The notes: a model not told the origin generated them from the sequence alone. Positions 9,170 through 17,931 are shown, counted from the first letter of the stretch. The stretch is 64,000 nt of DNA from UBA1660 sp964462035 (GCA_964462035.1 CAYXAP010000051.1:4577-68576); one strand, 5' to 3'. Translations and numbers: made by a program.

Positions 9170-9757
9170 ATGATGCACCCGGCCACCGAGCTGCACGTGC
9201 GAACCGACGGGGTCGGTGTGGGCGTTCGGGCCACCGAACCCATCCCGGTCGGCACGTTGCTGTGGGTCCGTGACGTACTCGACGTGGTGCTCGAGCCCGA
9301 CGCCGTCAGTGGGCTCGACTCTGTGTTGCGAGCCACGGTTCGGCGCCTCGGCTACCGCAACGCGCGCGGTCAGTGGATCGTCTGCTGGGACGCCGGCAAG
9401 CACGTGAACCACAGCTGCGAGCCGACGATGCGAGGGGTCGGCCACGACGCGATGATCGCGGTTCGGGCCGTAGGGGCCGGCGAGGAGATCACCTGCGACT
9501 ACGCGGAGTGCAACCTCGACGAGCCGCTGAGCTGCCGCTGTGGCGCACCCTCGTGCCGTGGAACGATCGGGGCCCCGATTCCGGAGCTCGAGTGGCAACG
9601 CTGGCAGGGAGAGGTCGAGGCTGCGGTGGCCCACGCGCCCCGGTTCCAGCCGCTGTCGAGAGTCTGCGAAGACGCCGACGTCCGGCGCGTCCTCGCTGGG
9701 GAGAGACCCGTGCCGGCACTTGCAGATGTCGCGATGCCCAAGGGGAGCGAGTCGTGA
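9170..9757 (+). CDS. SET-domain protein, first of a tandem pair
   Basis: 195-residue protein with a SET methyltransferase core: the strand VGVGVRATEPIPVGTLLW, the NHSCEPTM motif near residue 79 that forms the cofactor pocket, EEITCDYAE, and a post-SET-like cysteine cluster C-R-C-G-x4-C-R-G. SET enzymes transfer methyl from S-adenosylmethionine to lysine. The gene overlaps the next SET gene by GTGA, so the two are probably translated together. The 276 bases upstream hold no clear gene or promoter. The target protein is unknown. Confidence 0.82.
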   Translation: MMHPATELHVRTDGVGVGVRATEPIPVGTLLWVRDVLDVVLEPDAVSGLDSVLRATVRRLGYRNARGQWIVCWDAGKHVNHSCEPTMRGVGHDAMIAVRAVGAGEEITCDYAECNLDEPLSCRCGAPSCRGTIGAPIPELEWQRWQGEVEAAVAHAPRFQPLSRVCEDADVRRVLAGERPVPALADVAMPKGSES

Positions 9758-10365
9758 AGAAGTCGAACTCGAAGCTCGCGGCGGGGACCACGGCCCCTCG
9801 TCGTAGGTCGAGGCATCCGCGGAGAGGGCGTTCGAGCGTCCGAGCGGTGGCGCCGCTCGAACGCTCCACCTCGATGGCGTCCGCCGCCACTCGAACGAGG
9901 GTGCGATCCGATGGCGAACGGGCGCTCTTCGCCGAGGAAGACATCGCCGCCGGCGCCGTCGTCGTCGTCTTCGGCGGCCGAGTCGTCGATGCCGTCGAGC
10001 TCGCTGCGCTTCCGCGCGAGCGACAACGCTTCGCACTCCAGGTCGAGGAGGGGCAGTTCCTCTACTCCGATCGCGACGGCCCCGGGGACTGGGTGAACCA
10101 TTCGTGCGATCCGAACAGCGGGCTACGTGGGCAGATCGTGCTCGTCGCGCTTCGCGCCATCACCGCGGGCGAGGAGATCTGTTTCGACTACGCCATGACG
10201 GATACCCACGACTACGACAGCTTCGACTGCCGCTGTGGGGCTTCGCTCTGTCGCGGTCGGGTCGGGCCCGACGACTGGCGCTCGCCCGAGCTGCAGAAGC
10301 GCTACGCGGGTCACTTCGCGCCCCACGTCGAGCGCCTGATCGGCGCACGGCTCCGACCTCGGTAG
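9754..10365 (+). CDS. SET-domain protein, second of a tandem pair
   Basis: 203-residue protein beginning at the GTG that overlaps the previous stop. A basic, Arg/Ser-rich N-terminus (residues 1-45), suggestive of nucleic-acid contact, precedes a SET domain with NHSCDPNSG, EEICFDYAMTDTHDYDSF and a post-SET C-R-C-G-x4-C-R-G zinc-ligand set. It differs clearly from its neighbour, so this is not a recent duplication. Likely role: protein lysine methylation, perhaps on a DNA-bound or ribosomal protein (inference). Confidence 0.82.
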   Translation: MKKSNSKLAAGTTAPRRRSRHPRRGRSSVRAVAPLERSTSMASAATRTRVRSDGERALFAEEDIAAGAVVVVFGGRVVDAVELAALPRERQRFALQVEEGQFLYSDRDGPGDWVNHSCDPNSGLRGQIVLVALRAITAGEEICFDYAMTDTHDYDSFDCRCGASLCRGRVGPDDWRSPELQKRYAGHFAPHVERLIGARLRPR

Positions 10366-10490
10366 CGTCACCAGCGATCGGGGCATCCGGCCACACTCGG
10401 GGCCGAATGGACGACTCGACACGCTGTCCCCATCCAGCATCGGCGAAAACGTGCGGTCCCCGTTTGCATGAAGTCTCACGATTTCGTGGG

Positions 10491-10507
10491 TTGGCCCGGG
10501 AGCTGCA
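10491..10507 (+). promoter_or_regulatory. Sigma-54 type -24/-12 promoter
   Basis: TTGGCCCG and CTGCA are correctly spaced; 15 of 17 positions fit the sigma-54 consensus. It lies 34 bases upstream of the CBS gene, which has a good GAGGAGG ribosome site. Confidence 0.5.
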
Positions 10508-10540
10508 ACCTCATCGGGCGTCGACCCGAGGAGGTGACTC

Positions 10541-11002
10541 ATGGCCCTGACGATTGGACAGCTACTCACCGACCGCCCCAAGCCGGTCGCGGTCCGCGCG
10601 GACGACCCCGTGCTCCACGCGGTCCGCGCGATGAACGACGAGGCCGCCGGCTCGGTCTTGGTGCTCGGTCCGAACGATGAGCTGGTCGGCATCTTCACCG
10701 AACGCGACGTGCTCACTCGCGTGATCGAGGGGCGTTGCGCCGCGCACGACACGTCGGTGGGTGAGGTGATGACGCCCGCGCCGTTGACCGCCGACCACGA
10801 GACCCCGCTCGACGAGGCGCACTCGCTGATGCGCTTGCACGGAGTCTCGCACCTACCGGTCGTCGAAAAGGGGGAGGTGATCGGCGTGGTGGCGCTGCGC
10901 GACCTTCGCGCCGCGATGGCCCTCGCCCTCACCTACGAGAACCGTGCGCTCCGCGGCTACATCCACGGACCGGTGGCGCGGGCGAGCGAGAGCTTCTTCT
11001 GA
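10541..11002 (+). CDS. Two-CBS-domain protein
   Basis: 153-residue protein made of two CBS motifs, residues about 10-65 and 75-130 (VGEVMTPAPLTADHETPLDEA marks the second). CBS pairs bind adenosyl nucleotides and act as energy-state sensors. GAGGAGGTGA sits just before the ATG. The sigma-54-like element upstream suggests conditional expression. Partner protein unknown. Confidence 0.9.
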   Translation: MALTIGQLLTDRPKPVAVRADDPVLHAVRAMNDEAAGSVLVLGPNDELVGIFTERDVLTRVIEGRCAAHDTSVGEVMTPAPLTADHETPLDEAHSLMRLHGVSHLPVVEKGEVIGVVALRDLRAAMALALTYENRALRGYIHGPVARASESFF

Positions 11003-11014
11003 CGGCGAAGGAGC

Positions 11015-11761
11015 TCAGGGTCGGAAGGCGACCGCCATCGTGCGGTAGGTGAACCGCACGGCGCCCTCTTCGGCGTGAGCGTCGAAGAGGGCGCCGAGCG
11101 CGTCGTCGAAGCTCGCGCGGGCGGCGGGGTCGTCGCCCACGCCGTGGCGTACGTAGGAGCTCGACCACACACGGCCGAAGAAGGCGTCTCGGTCGAGCGT
11201 CTGGTGGTGCGGGAAGAACGCGCGCTCGGCGTCGTCGAAGCGCGCGGCGACCGCGTTCGCTCGAGGTTCCGCGCCGACCTCCACGTACTCCGGGCAGCGC
11301 TCCTGCAGCAGCGCCTCGTAGGCGGCCATCAGGGGATCGGCGTGGTCGCGGAGGTTCCAGAAGGCCACCACCTTCCCGTCGCCGAGGAGCTCCCGGAAGC
11401 GCGGGAGACAGCGGTCGAGATCGAACCAGTGGAACGCCTGCCCACCGACGATCGCGTCGCATCGGTCGAGGGGTAGGGCGAGGGTCTCGGCGTCGGAGCG
11501 GACGTATTCGACCGACGCGCCTTCGCTGTCCTCGCGAGCCGCGTCGAGCATCTCGGCGTTCGGGTCGACGCCGACCACGCGCCACCCGCGCTCGGCGAGC
11601 TGGCGCGTGCTGATGCCCGTCCCGCATCCGATGTCGACCACCACGCTGCCATCGCTGAGCTCTGCGGTCTGCTCGATCCAACCGAAGAGCGCCGCGGGGT
11701 AGTCCGGCCGGTAGCGCCGGTAGTCGTCGACGGTGCGGCTGAAGCGGGCGCGAGGATCCAT
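11015..11761 (-). CDS. Class I SAM-dependent methyltransferase
   Basis: 248-residue methyltransferase of the methyltransferase-11/25 type. Motif I VVDIGCGTGIS lies near residue 41, an acidic loop GVDPNAEML follows, and ARFSRTVDDYRRYRPDYP at the N-terminus is typical of the group. It begins 18 bases after the CDP-alcohol phosphatidyltransferase gene and is probably co-transcribed, so a small polar or lipid-linked acceptor is plausible (inference). Confidence 0.88.
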   Translation of the reverse strand: MDPRARFSRTVDDYRRYRPDYPAALFGWIEQTAELSDGSVVVDIGCGTGISTRQLAERGWRVVGVDPNAEMLDAAREDSEGASVEYVRSDAETLALPLDRCDAIVGGQAFHWFDLDRCLPRFRELLGDGKVVAFWNLRDHADPLMAAYEALLQERCPEYVEVGAEPRANAVAARFDDAERAFFPHHQTLDRDAFFGRVWSSSYVRHGVGDDPAARASFDDALGALFDAHAEEGAVRFTYRTMAVAFRP

Positions 11762-11779
11762 CGGTCTCGATCGAGTCGC

Positions 11780-12982
11780 CTAGGCCTGGACGCTGCGCAC
11801 CGTCGTTCCGATGGCGCCCAGGAGGTAGTAGAGGTTGGCCACGACCAAGAAGATGCCCGTGATCACGAAGAGTGCGTCGTAGAAGATGACCAGCCCCGTG
11901 AGCCAAGGGAGCACGGAGAAGATCGTGAACGCGAGCGCGATGCTGGCGCGCCGGCCGAGCACGTAGAGCTTGTCGAGGAGCCGAAAGAGCGCTCCCCGCT
12001 CGCCTTCGGTGCGAATGGTGGTGGCGACATCCTTGAGCTTGGTGCCGGCCTTCTTCGAGAGCAGGAAGAGGAAGAGGCCGGCGATCAAGGTGAAGGAGAG
12101 GACGACCTCCGCGAGCGAGAGCGTCGGGATGAGGTGCGCCCAGGGGACGTCGCGGCCCTCCGCGAAGCGGCCGTAGCCGATGGCGAGGCCGAGCACCCAC
12201 GCGAAGTTCACGACGTGGTCACCGACCGTGTCGAACCACGCGCCCCACTTGGACTCGAGGAGCTTTCCGCGAGCGAGCTCGCCATCGACGCAGTCGAGCA
12301 CCGACGTGACCTGCATCAGCATGCCGCCGGCGGCGAAGGCCGCGAGGTCGCCCAAGGTCCAGAGCCACGCCGCCAACAGCCCGAGGAACGTGTTGAGGAA
12401 GGTGATCATGTTCGCCGTGACCGGTGTCTCGGCGAGCAGTCGGCTGAGCGGCTGGCTCCCGCGCTCGTGCAGGTGGCGCGCGACGGGGCTGCTGCCCGCG
12501 CTCCGCGCGTGGTGCATGACCACCCGGCGGGCACGGCGGAGGTCACTGGGGCCATGGACCTCCGTGACGAAGCAGCCTTCGGGCGGCTCCCCTTCCCAGA
12601 GCGGCACGGGGTCGTCGTCGCCATCGACCCGGATGCTCGGGGCGCCGGGCACGAAGGTCGGCTCGGCCGAGTCGGCGAGGAGGGAGAACACTCTCGCGGG
12701 GACGATCACGTTCGCCTCCGCATCGATGCGCCGCGTGGTCGAGTCGACCTCGGCGACCGCACCGAAAGCCACCGGCACCTCGCCGATGCGCGGCTCGTTC
12801 CGAAGGAGTCCCCGTGCGCGTTCGACGTCGGCGTCGGCACCGACGATCGACACCTGCGATGCCCCGGCGCGTTTGGCCACGATGGCCATTCGGCCGACGA
12901 TGCTCACGTTGCCGACCTCGAGGAAGGCCGGGCTCGGGTCCCCCTCGGGGAGCGTGATGACCAGGTGGAAGGGTGTGCTCAC
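11780..12982 (-). CDS. CDP-alcohol phosphatidyltransferase with degenerate nucleotidyltransferase domain
   Basis: 400-residue integral membrane enzyme. The complete CDP-alcohol signature D-x2-DG-x2-AR-x8-G-x3-D-x3-D is present, starting at DCVDGELARG near residue 238, followed by several membrane helices. Residues 1-170 look like a nucleotidyltransferase fold (SIVGRMAIVAKRAGASQVSIVG) but lack the G-x-G-T-R nucleotide loop, as in a decayed half of the bifunctional inositol-phosphate enzymes. GTG at 12982 overlaps the sulfotransferase stop by GTGA. The product should be a phospholipid or phosphodiester made from a CDP-activated precursor; the intact nucleotidyltransferase at 17114 may supply it. 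Confidence 0.85.
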   Translation of the reverse strand: MSTPFHLVITLPEGDPSPAFLEVGNVSIVGRMAIVAKRAGASQVSIVGADADVERARGLLRNEPRIGEVPVAFGAVAEVDSTTRRIDAEANVIVPARVFSLLADSAEPTFVPGAPSIRVDGDDDPVPLWEGEPPEGCFVTEVHGPSDLRRARRVVMHHARSAGSSPVARHLHERGSQPLSRLLAETPVTANMITFLNTFLGLLAAWLWTLGDLAAFAAGGMLMQVTSVLDCVDGELARGKLLESKWGAWFDTVGDHVVNFAWVLGLAIGYGRFAEGRDVPWAHLIPTLSLAEVVLSFTLIAGLFLFLLSKKAGTKLKDVATTIRTEGERGALFRLLDKLYVLGRRASIALAFTIFSVLPWLTGLVIFYDALFVITGIFLVVANLYYLLGAIGTTVRSVQA

Positions 12983-13842
12983 GAGTCGCCCTCCCAGGGG
13001 TAGCCGTACCAGGGATCGAGCTCTGCTCGGACGAGCTCGTCGACCCGCTGGATCTCTTCGGGCGAGAGGTAGTCCACGTAGCCGCCGGCCTTGCCCCGCC
13101 GCGCTTTGAACGAATCCGGGTCGCCCTCGATGCCCGGCGTGAGCTGACGATGTTGATAGGCGCCCGCCTTCTCGCGTTCGCGTGTCCGGCCGATGTCGTT
13201 GTGAGCGACCGACTCGTCGATGATTGCGTCGTCGACATCGTCGACACCGACGAACTCGAGTACCTGGCGCAGGGCCGCCGCGGGATCCGCGTGGACGTCC
13301 TCGTAGCGGATGAGGTGCAGGTCGCGCGGGACTTCGCGGTTCCGAGCCCAGATGTTGTAGTAGCGGATCCAGGTCCGCAGCGAGCCGCTCGGCATCTCCA
13401 GGAACTCGCCGATCGTCATCTCGGGGTCGACGACGCGGAAGCGCTTCGTCATCTGGAAGTAGTGGGAGACCATCGCGTCGCGCGGGTCGCGGGCCAGCAG
13501 GATGACCTTCTTGTCCCGGTACTTGCTCTTGTCGGTCGCGAGCTGATCGGGGCGCTTCCAGTGAGGCTCGTCCTCGTGGAATGCGTGAATCCTCGGCACC
13601 CGATGGTCGGCCTGGTAGAGCCCTTCGAAGTTCAGGGGGCCCACCCCTTCGATGCCGAAGTGGCGCGCCATCGCCCGATGGAGCAGCAGCCGGGTCCAGG
13701 TGCCGCCGGTCTTGGGGAACCAGACGATCAGCACGTCTGCCCGCCCATATCGGTTGCGGTAGACGGGAGAGAGGGTCTCGCCCAGATAACTCTTCACGGG
13801 CTTGTAGAGCGCCCGCCAACGTAGCGCTGCAGAATCGAACAT
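12979..13842 (-). CDS. PAPS-dependent sulfotransferase
   Basis: 287-residue sulfotransferase-fold protein. WFPKTGGTW near residue 40 is the 5'-phosphosulfate loop and RDPRDAMVSHY the 3'-phosphate motif. These enzymes move sulfate from PAPS to hydroxyl groups. I chose ATG 13842 (MFDSAALRW); the frame continues to a TTG at 13902 but that extension is low complexity. It overlaps the CDP-alcohol phosphatidyltransferase gene by four bases, suggesting a sulfated lipid or head group (inference). Confidence 0.85.
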   Translation of the reverse strand: MFDSAALRWRALYKPVKSYLGETLSPVYRNRYGRADVLIVWFPKTGGTWTRLLLHRAMARHFGIEGVGPLNFEGLYQADHRVPRIHAFHEDEPHWKRPDQLATDKSKYRDKKVILLARDPRDAMVSHYFQMTKRFRVVDPEMTIGEFLEMPSGSLRTWIRYYNIWARNREVPRDLHLIRYEDVHADPAAALRQVLEFVGVDDVDDAIIDESVAHNDIGRTREREKAGAYQHRQLTPGIEGDPDSFKARRGKAGGYVDYLSPEEIQRVDELVRAELDPWYGYPWEGDS

Positions 13843-13934
13843 GGTGTGGGCAGACCCTCGAGAACTGGAGGCCGAGGTAGCGCGGCGGTCGGGCCGCAGC
13901 AACTCGGCGAGCTGAAAGGAAGCGGCGATGTCGG

Positions 13935-14669
13935 TCAGGCTGTCGCCGCAGCCGGCAGGTTCTGCAACTCCTGCGCCATCTCGACCACTCGGGTCACGAC
14001 CAGACGCATCGGGTCCACCAGGGTCACCGGCGAGTCCTCGCTGTGGAAGGACGAGAGCTCGGTGCAGCCCAGGATCACCGAGCCAGCGTCGACCTCCGCC
14101 ACGAAGCGGCGGAACCCCTCCACATCGAGTGGTTTGCGCTGTTTCACCTGCTCGATGAACTCGCGAATGGTCACCAGTTGGGCTTCGCTGGGGTTGCGGA
14201 TCCGGACGCCGAGGGGCTCGTGATAGTCCTCGTAGACGCGCGTGGCCACGGTGCCCTCCGTGGCCATCAGGAAGACTTCCTCACGGCCCGCAGTCGCGTT
14301 CGCGTCGGCCACGCACTGGAGCATGTCGACGATCCGATCGTCCGTGATCCCATGCGTGCGGTTCTCCGCCCGGACCTCGTCCAGGAAGCAGTGGGCGGTG
14401 TTGCACGGGATGGCGATCGCGTGCGGCTCGTAGGTCAACAGGCGACGGATCGAGTCCGCCATGCCCTGGGTCAGCTGCTCCCGCCGTTCCTCATAGAGGA
14501 TGGCCCTCACGCGGCTCGGCAGGACGCAGTTGTTGTCGATGATGACCCGCGGACGCTCCCACTCCTTCTCCACGTCGAACGCGGCGAGCACCTGCTCGAA
14601 GAAGTGGAGGGTGCTGTACGAGCCCATGCCTCCGAGGACGCCCAGGACGAGGGGGTTCACGTTCTTCAC
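13935..14669 (-). CDS. Aspartate/glutamate racemase family protein
   Basis: 244-residue PLP-independent amino-acid racemase. The two catalytic cysteines are visible in PCNTAH and GCTELSS, and the N-terminus LGVLGGMGSYST is characteristic of the aspartate racemase branch. The GTG at 14669 is preceded by a CATACT box eight bases upstream. It heads the minus-strand arm that continues with the sulfotransferase 92 bases on. Substrate specificity cannot be told. Confidence 0.88.
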   Translation of the reverse strand: MKNVNPLVLGVLGGMGSYSTLHFFEQVLAAFDVEKEWERPRVIIDNNCVLPSRVRAILYEERREQLTQGMADSIRRLLTYEPHAIAIPCNTAHCFLDEVRAENRTHGITDDRIVDMLQCVADANATAGREEVFLMATEGTVATRVYEDYHEPLGVRIRNPSEAQLVTIREFIEQVKQRKPLDVEGFRRFVAEVDAGSVILGCTELSSFHSEDSPVTLVDPMRLVVTRVVEMAQELQNLPAAATA

Positions 14670-14677
14670 GGCGGGTC

Positions 14678-14683
14678 AGTATG
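14678..14683 (-). promoter_or_regulatory. -10 box (CATACT), leaderless type
   Basis: CATACT ends eight bases before the GTG at 14669. Confidence 0.4.
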
Positions 14684-14833
14684 GCCGACGCGGCGGATTT
14701 GGCCACCGGGCGCCCCGCCGAGGTGCCGTGAGGATCCTGCCCCACCAGCGTGACTCCGCGGCACGCCGAGCCGACCCCATCGAGGGGGGCTCGCAGTCTT
14801 GCGCGGGGCCAGCGCTCAACGTAAGCCACCCGG

Positions 14834-15925
14834 ATGGGAATGGAGCTCCTGCTGGGGGCATCGGACTTCTGGGAGCGCTTGAAGGGGGACATCGCCGCTG
14901 CCCGGTCCGAGGTCGTGGTCCAGATGATGACCTTCGAGGGCGACGAGACCGGCCTCGCTCTCGCCGACGCACTCAACGCGAGCCCCGCACCCAAGCGACG
15001 GGTCCTGGTCGACTCCTACACGCGCCACGTCCAGAGCGACAAGTTCATCTACGGCCCCGGCGCCTGGTTCGACGGCGAGCTTCGAGCCGAGGTCGCATCC
15101 ACTCGCGCGATGTTCGCGGGGCTCGAGGAGGCGGGCGGTGAGGTGCGCTTCACGAACCCCGCCGGGTTCCTCTACGTCCACATGCCGGCGCGGAACCACA
15201 AGAAGCTCATCGTGATCGACGGGCGCGTCAGCTACATCGGTGGGTTCAACTTCAGCGACCACAACTTCTCGTGGCACGACATGATGATCCGAATCGAGGA
15301 CCCAGAGCTGGCCGCGTTCTTGCTCTCCGACTTCGACGCGACCTGGCGAGGCGAGCCTCGCGCGGCGGTCGGCGAGTTCCCCGGCGGTCAGATGTTCATG
15401 CTCGACGGAGTCACCAACGACGAGACGTTTCAGGGTGTGATCGAGGCCTTCGAGTCCGCGCAGCGATCCGTGGTCATCATCAGCCCGTACTTCAGCTTCC
15501 CCTTCACGGACCGCCTCGCGGCGTTGCCCGAGCGAGGGGTGAAGGTCACGCTCATCACCCCGCGCGACAACAACAAGGGGCTGCTCCGTGACTACGTCCT
15601 CTGGGAGGCGGAGCGCTACGGCTTCGAGCTGCAGATGATCGACGGCATGAGTCACATGAAGGCGGCGCTCATCGATGACGACCAGCTGATCGTCGGCTCG
15701 TCCAACTTCGATTTCCTCAGCTACCGAATCGAGGGTGAGATCGTCGGGATCCTCCGAGACCGCGCGGTGATCGAAGACTTCAAGCGCATCGTGCTCGAGC
15801 CCGACCTGGCTCGTTGCGAGCCCCACCGCGGTCCGGTCCGCGGGTTCAAGGGGCGCATGGCGTTCATGGCGCTCAAGGTGGTCGACTTCCTGGCGAGACT
15901 CAGCCTCGCCCTCCGGAGACCATGA
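14834..15925 (+). CDS. Cardiolipin synthase-like phospholipase D protein
   Basis: 363-residue protein with two PLD sites: HKKLIVIDG followed by GGFNFS near residue 140, and a second SHMKAALIDDD followed by GSSNFDFLS near residue 285. This is the arrangement of ClsA/ClsB-type cardiolipin synthases and transphosphatidylases, though the usual N-terminal membrane helices are absent. It overlaps the next gene by ATGA. Its place between lipid-type genes favours a role in phospholipid head-group exchange. Confidence 0.85.
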   Translation: MGMELLLGASDFWERLKGDIAAARSEVVVQMMTFEGDETGLALADALNASPAPKRRVLVDSYTRHVQSDKFIYGPGAWFDGELRAEVASTRAMFAGLEEAGGEVRFTNPAGFLYVHMPARNHKKLIVIDGRVSYIGGFNFSDHNFSWHDMMIRIEDPELAAFLLSDFDATWRGEPRAAVGEFPGGQMFMLDGVTNDETFQGVIEAFESAQRSVVIISPYFSFPFTDRLAALPERGVKVTLITPRDNNKGLLRDYVLWEAERYGFELQMIDGMSHMKAALIDDDQLIVGSSNFDFLSYRIEGEIVGILRDRAVIEDFKRIVLEPDLARCEPHRGPVRGFKGRMAFMALKVVDFLARLSLALRRP

Positions 15926-16989
15926 GCACGGCCGTCGGTGGAGACCCGCTGCCTCCCGAGGGGGAGGCACGTGCCGAGGACGCTGGCGGCAAGAAGTCCC
16001 GGCGCTGGGGACCGCTGCGAGTGCTCCTGCTCCTCGTGGGCATCGGGTCCCTCGTCGCCTTCGTGTGGACGGCTGGGCCCGAGACGATCGCGGCCAACGT
16101 CGCGCAGGTGGGTTGGGGCTTCGGCTACCTCGTGATCCTCAGCATGCTGTGGAGGTTCGTCGCGGCGATCGGCATGTACCTGCTCATCGACCCCGTCCAC
16201 CAGGTGTCGTTCTTCCGAGTGATGTGGATCCGAATGGGCGGCGAGGCGGTCAACACGCTCACCCCCTTCGCCAACATGGGGGGAGAGCCCGTCAAGGCGG
16301 TGCTCTTGGCGAAAGAGATCGGCCCCTCGGCGAGCACCGGCGTCGTCGTGCTCGACAAGACCGTGCTCTACATCGGCAGCGTGATCTTCATGACCACCGG
16401 GATGGCGTTCGGCGTCGTGATCCTCGCCGACCACCCAGCGGTCTTGTACGGGGCGCTGGCGATCATCGCTGCCTGGCTGCTCTTCCTGGTGCTCGTCGTC
16501 TGGCGACAAGTCCGTGGTGACCTCGTGGTGAAGGCCAGCGCGGCATTGCGGGTGATCGGCATTCGTCTCTCCGACGAGCGCCGCCGAAAGCTGGAAGCGA
16601 TCGACGCCGTCATGGCCGCGTTCTGGCGCGGCCATCGCGCGCGGGTGCTGGCTGCCATCGGCTTCCACTTCATCGGTCGAGCGATGCGCTTCGCCGACGT
16701 GGCCATCTGCGTCTGGCTGCTCGGGGAGACCATGAGCTTCTCCGTCGCCTACTTCGTCGCCGCGGTCGGGATGCTGGTGAACACCGCCTTCTCTTTCATC
16801 CCCGGCTCCCTCGGCGCCTCCGAAGGCGGCCATGGGTTCGTCTTCGAGGTCATCGGCCTGGGCGTGTCGGCGGGCGTCAGCGTCGGGTTGATTCGCCGCA
16901 TCCGCACCTACGCGCTGGCGGGGGTCACCTATCTCGTCTTCGTGGGCTTCTCTCGGGAGAACCGGGCCCCGAGCGCCTCTCGCTCCTGA
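15922..16989 (+). CDS. YbhN/lysyl-PG-synthase-TM family membrane protein
   Basis: 355-residue integral membrane protein with about seven to eight helices, of the family formed by the flippase-like domain of MprF and YbhN/AglD. Recognisable signatures are GGEAVNTLTPFANMGGEPVKA and FIPGSLGASEGGH. A cytosolic N-terminal tail of 28 residues precedes the first helix. Known relatives flip lipids or are fused to lipid-modifying enzymes. ATG 15922 overlaps the PLD stop, implying coupled expression. Confidence 0.87.
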   Translation: MSTAVGGDPLPPEGEARAEDAGGKKSRRWGPLRVLLLLVGIGSLVAFVWTAGPETIAANVAQVGWGFGYLVILSMLWRFVAAIGMYLLIDPVHQVSFFRVMWIRMGGEAVNTLTPFANMGGEPVKAVLLAKEIGPSASTGVVVLDKTVLYIGSVIFMTTGMAFGVVILADHPAVLYGALAIIAAWLLFLVLVVWRQVRGDLVVKASAALRVIGIRLSDERRRKLEAIDAVMAAFWRGHRARVLAAIGFHFIGRAMRFADVAICVWLLGETMSFSVAYFVAAVGMLVNTAFSFIPGSLGASEGGHGFVFEVIGLGVSAGVSVGLIRRIRTYALAGVTYLVFVGFSRENRAPSASRS

Positions 16990-17083
16990 AGCGGCGTGGC
17001 CTGGCGTTCACGTGGTGGCGCAATTCGGGCCCATCGCGATCGCCCTCGACCGGCGTGTTCGCCCCCCATCGTCTGCCTGACGG

Positions 17084-17100
17084 TTGGCCCGCATTCTGCT
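17084..17100 (+). promoter_or_regulatory. Possible sigma-54 promoter
   Basis: TTGGCCCG and CTGCT are spaced as a -24/-12 element; 14 of 17 positions fit. Predicted transcription would begin about three bases before the ATG at 17114. Weak without an activator site. Confidence 0.3.
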
Positions 17101-17113
17101 AGCCGGTCTCCGC

Positions 17114-17854
17114 ATGCACGCTCTCTTCCTTGCCGCCGGCACCGGCACCCGCCTCCGTCCGTACACCGACACCGTTCCCAAGTGCATGGTCGAGGTCGAC
17201 GGACGCCCGATGATGACCTGGGCGCTCGATGCTCTCGACGAGGCCGGAATGGAGGAGGCCGTCATCGTCCTAGGCCACCTCGAGCACGTGGTTCGTGAGA
17301 CCTACGGCGACCGCTACAAGGGCCTCCGGATCTCGTATCTGACGAACCCGGACTACGCGACGACGAACAATCTCTACACCGTGCACCTCGCGCGCGAGCA
17401 CCTCCGGGACGACCTGATCCTCCTCGAGGCCGACCTGGTCTACGACGCCGCCGTCGTTCGGGAGCTGATCGAGCACCCAGCCGACAACGTCGCCCTGGTC
17501 GACCGCTTCACGGAGCACCTCAACGGCACCTGTGTCACCGAGGACCCGAACGAGACGGACCGGGTGCACCGCATGATCCTCGGCAAGGACCAGGGCGAGG
17601 GTTTCGACCGCAGCAAGGCGCTCAAGACGGTCAACCTGTACAAGCTCTCGGGCGAGATGCTCCGTACCCACTACCTCCCGGCCGTGGAGCAGTGGGTCGC
17701 CAGCGAGCGCACCGACCAGTACTACGAGGCCGTCCTGGCCGACCTGGTCAACGAAGGCATCGTGCCGCTGCACCTGCTGCGCACCGGTGACCACCGCTGG
17801 TTCGAGGTCGACACGCCCGAAGACCTCGAGCGCGCCGCGGCGCTCTTCCGCTAG
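17114..17854 (+). CDS. LicC-like nucleotidyltransferase (CDP-/NDP-activating)
   Basis: 246-residue nucleotidyltransferase with an intact nucleotide loop AAGTGTRLRPYTDTVPKCM at residues 7-25. The segment NPDYATTNNLYTVHLAREHL and LLLEADLVYD match the phosphocholine cytidylyltransferase (LicC) and phosphonate cytidylyltransferase group. I start at ATG 17114, right before the conserved first strand, not at the upstream TTG 17084. In context it could make the CDP-activated alcohol used by the phosphatidyltransferase at 11780-12982 (inference). Confidence 0.86.
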   Translation: MHALFLAAGTGTRLRPYTDTVPKCMVEVDGRPMMTWALDALDEAGMEEAVIVLGHLEHVVRETYGDRYKGLRISYLTNPDYATTNNLYTVHLAREHLRDDLILLEADLVYDAAVVRELIEHPADNVALVDRFTEHLNGTCVTEDPNETDRVHRMILGKDQGEGFDRSKALKTVNLYKLSGEMLRTHYLPAVEQWVASERTDQYYEAVLADLVNEGIVPLHLLRTGDHRWFEVDTPEDLERAAALFR

Positions 17855-17931
17855 CCCGGAGCGCTCGAGGGCGACTGGGGCGCCTCACCTATCAGGGCGT
17901 TCGCGCTCGCTGGGCCGCGCTCCGCCGGTGG

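Noticed and set aside
9064..9273. Small plus-strand ORF before the SET genes
   Set aside because: Overlaps the SET start in another frame, no ribosome site or -10 box, Arg/Gly-rich.
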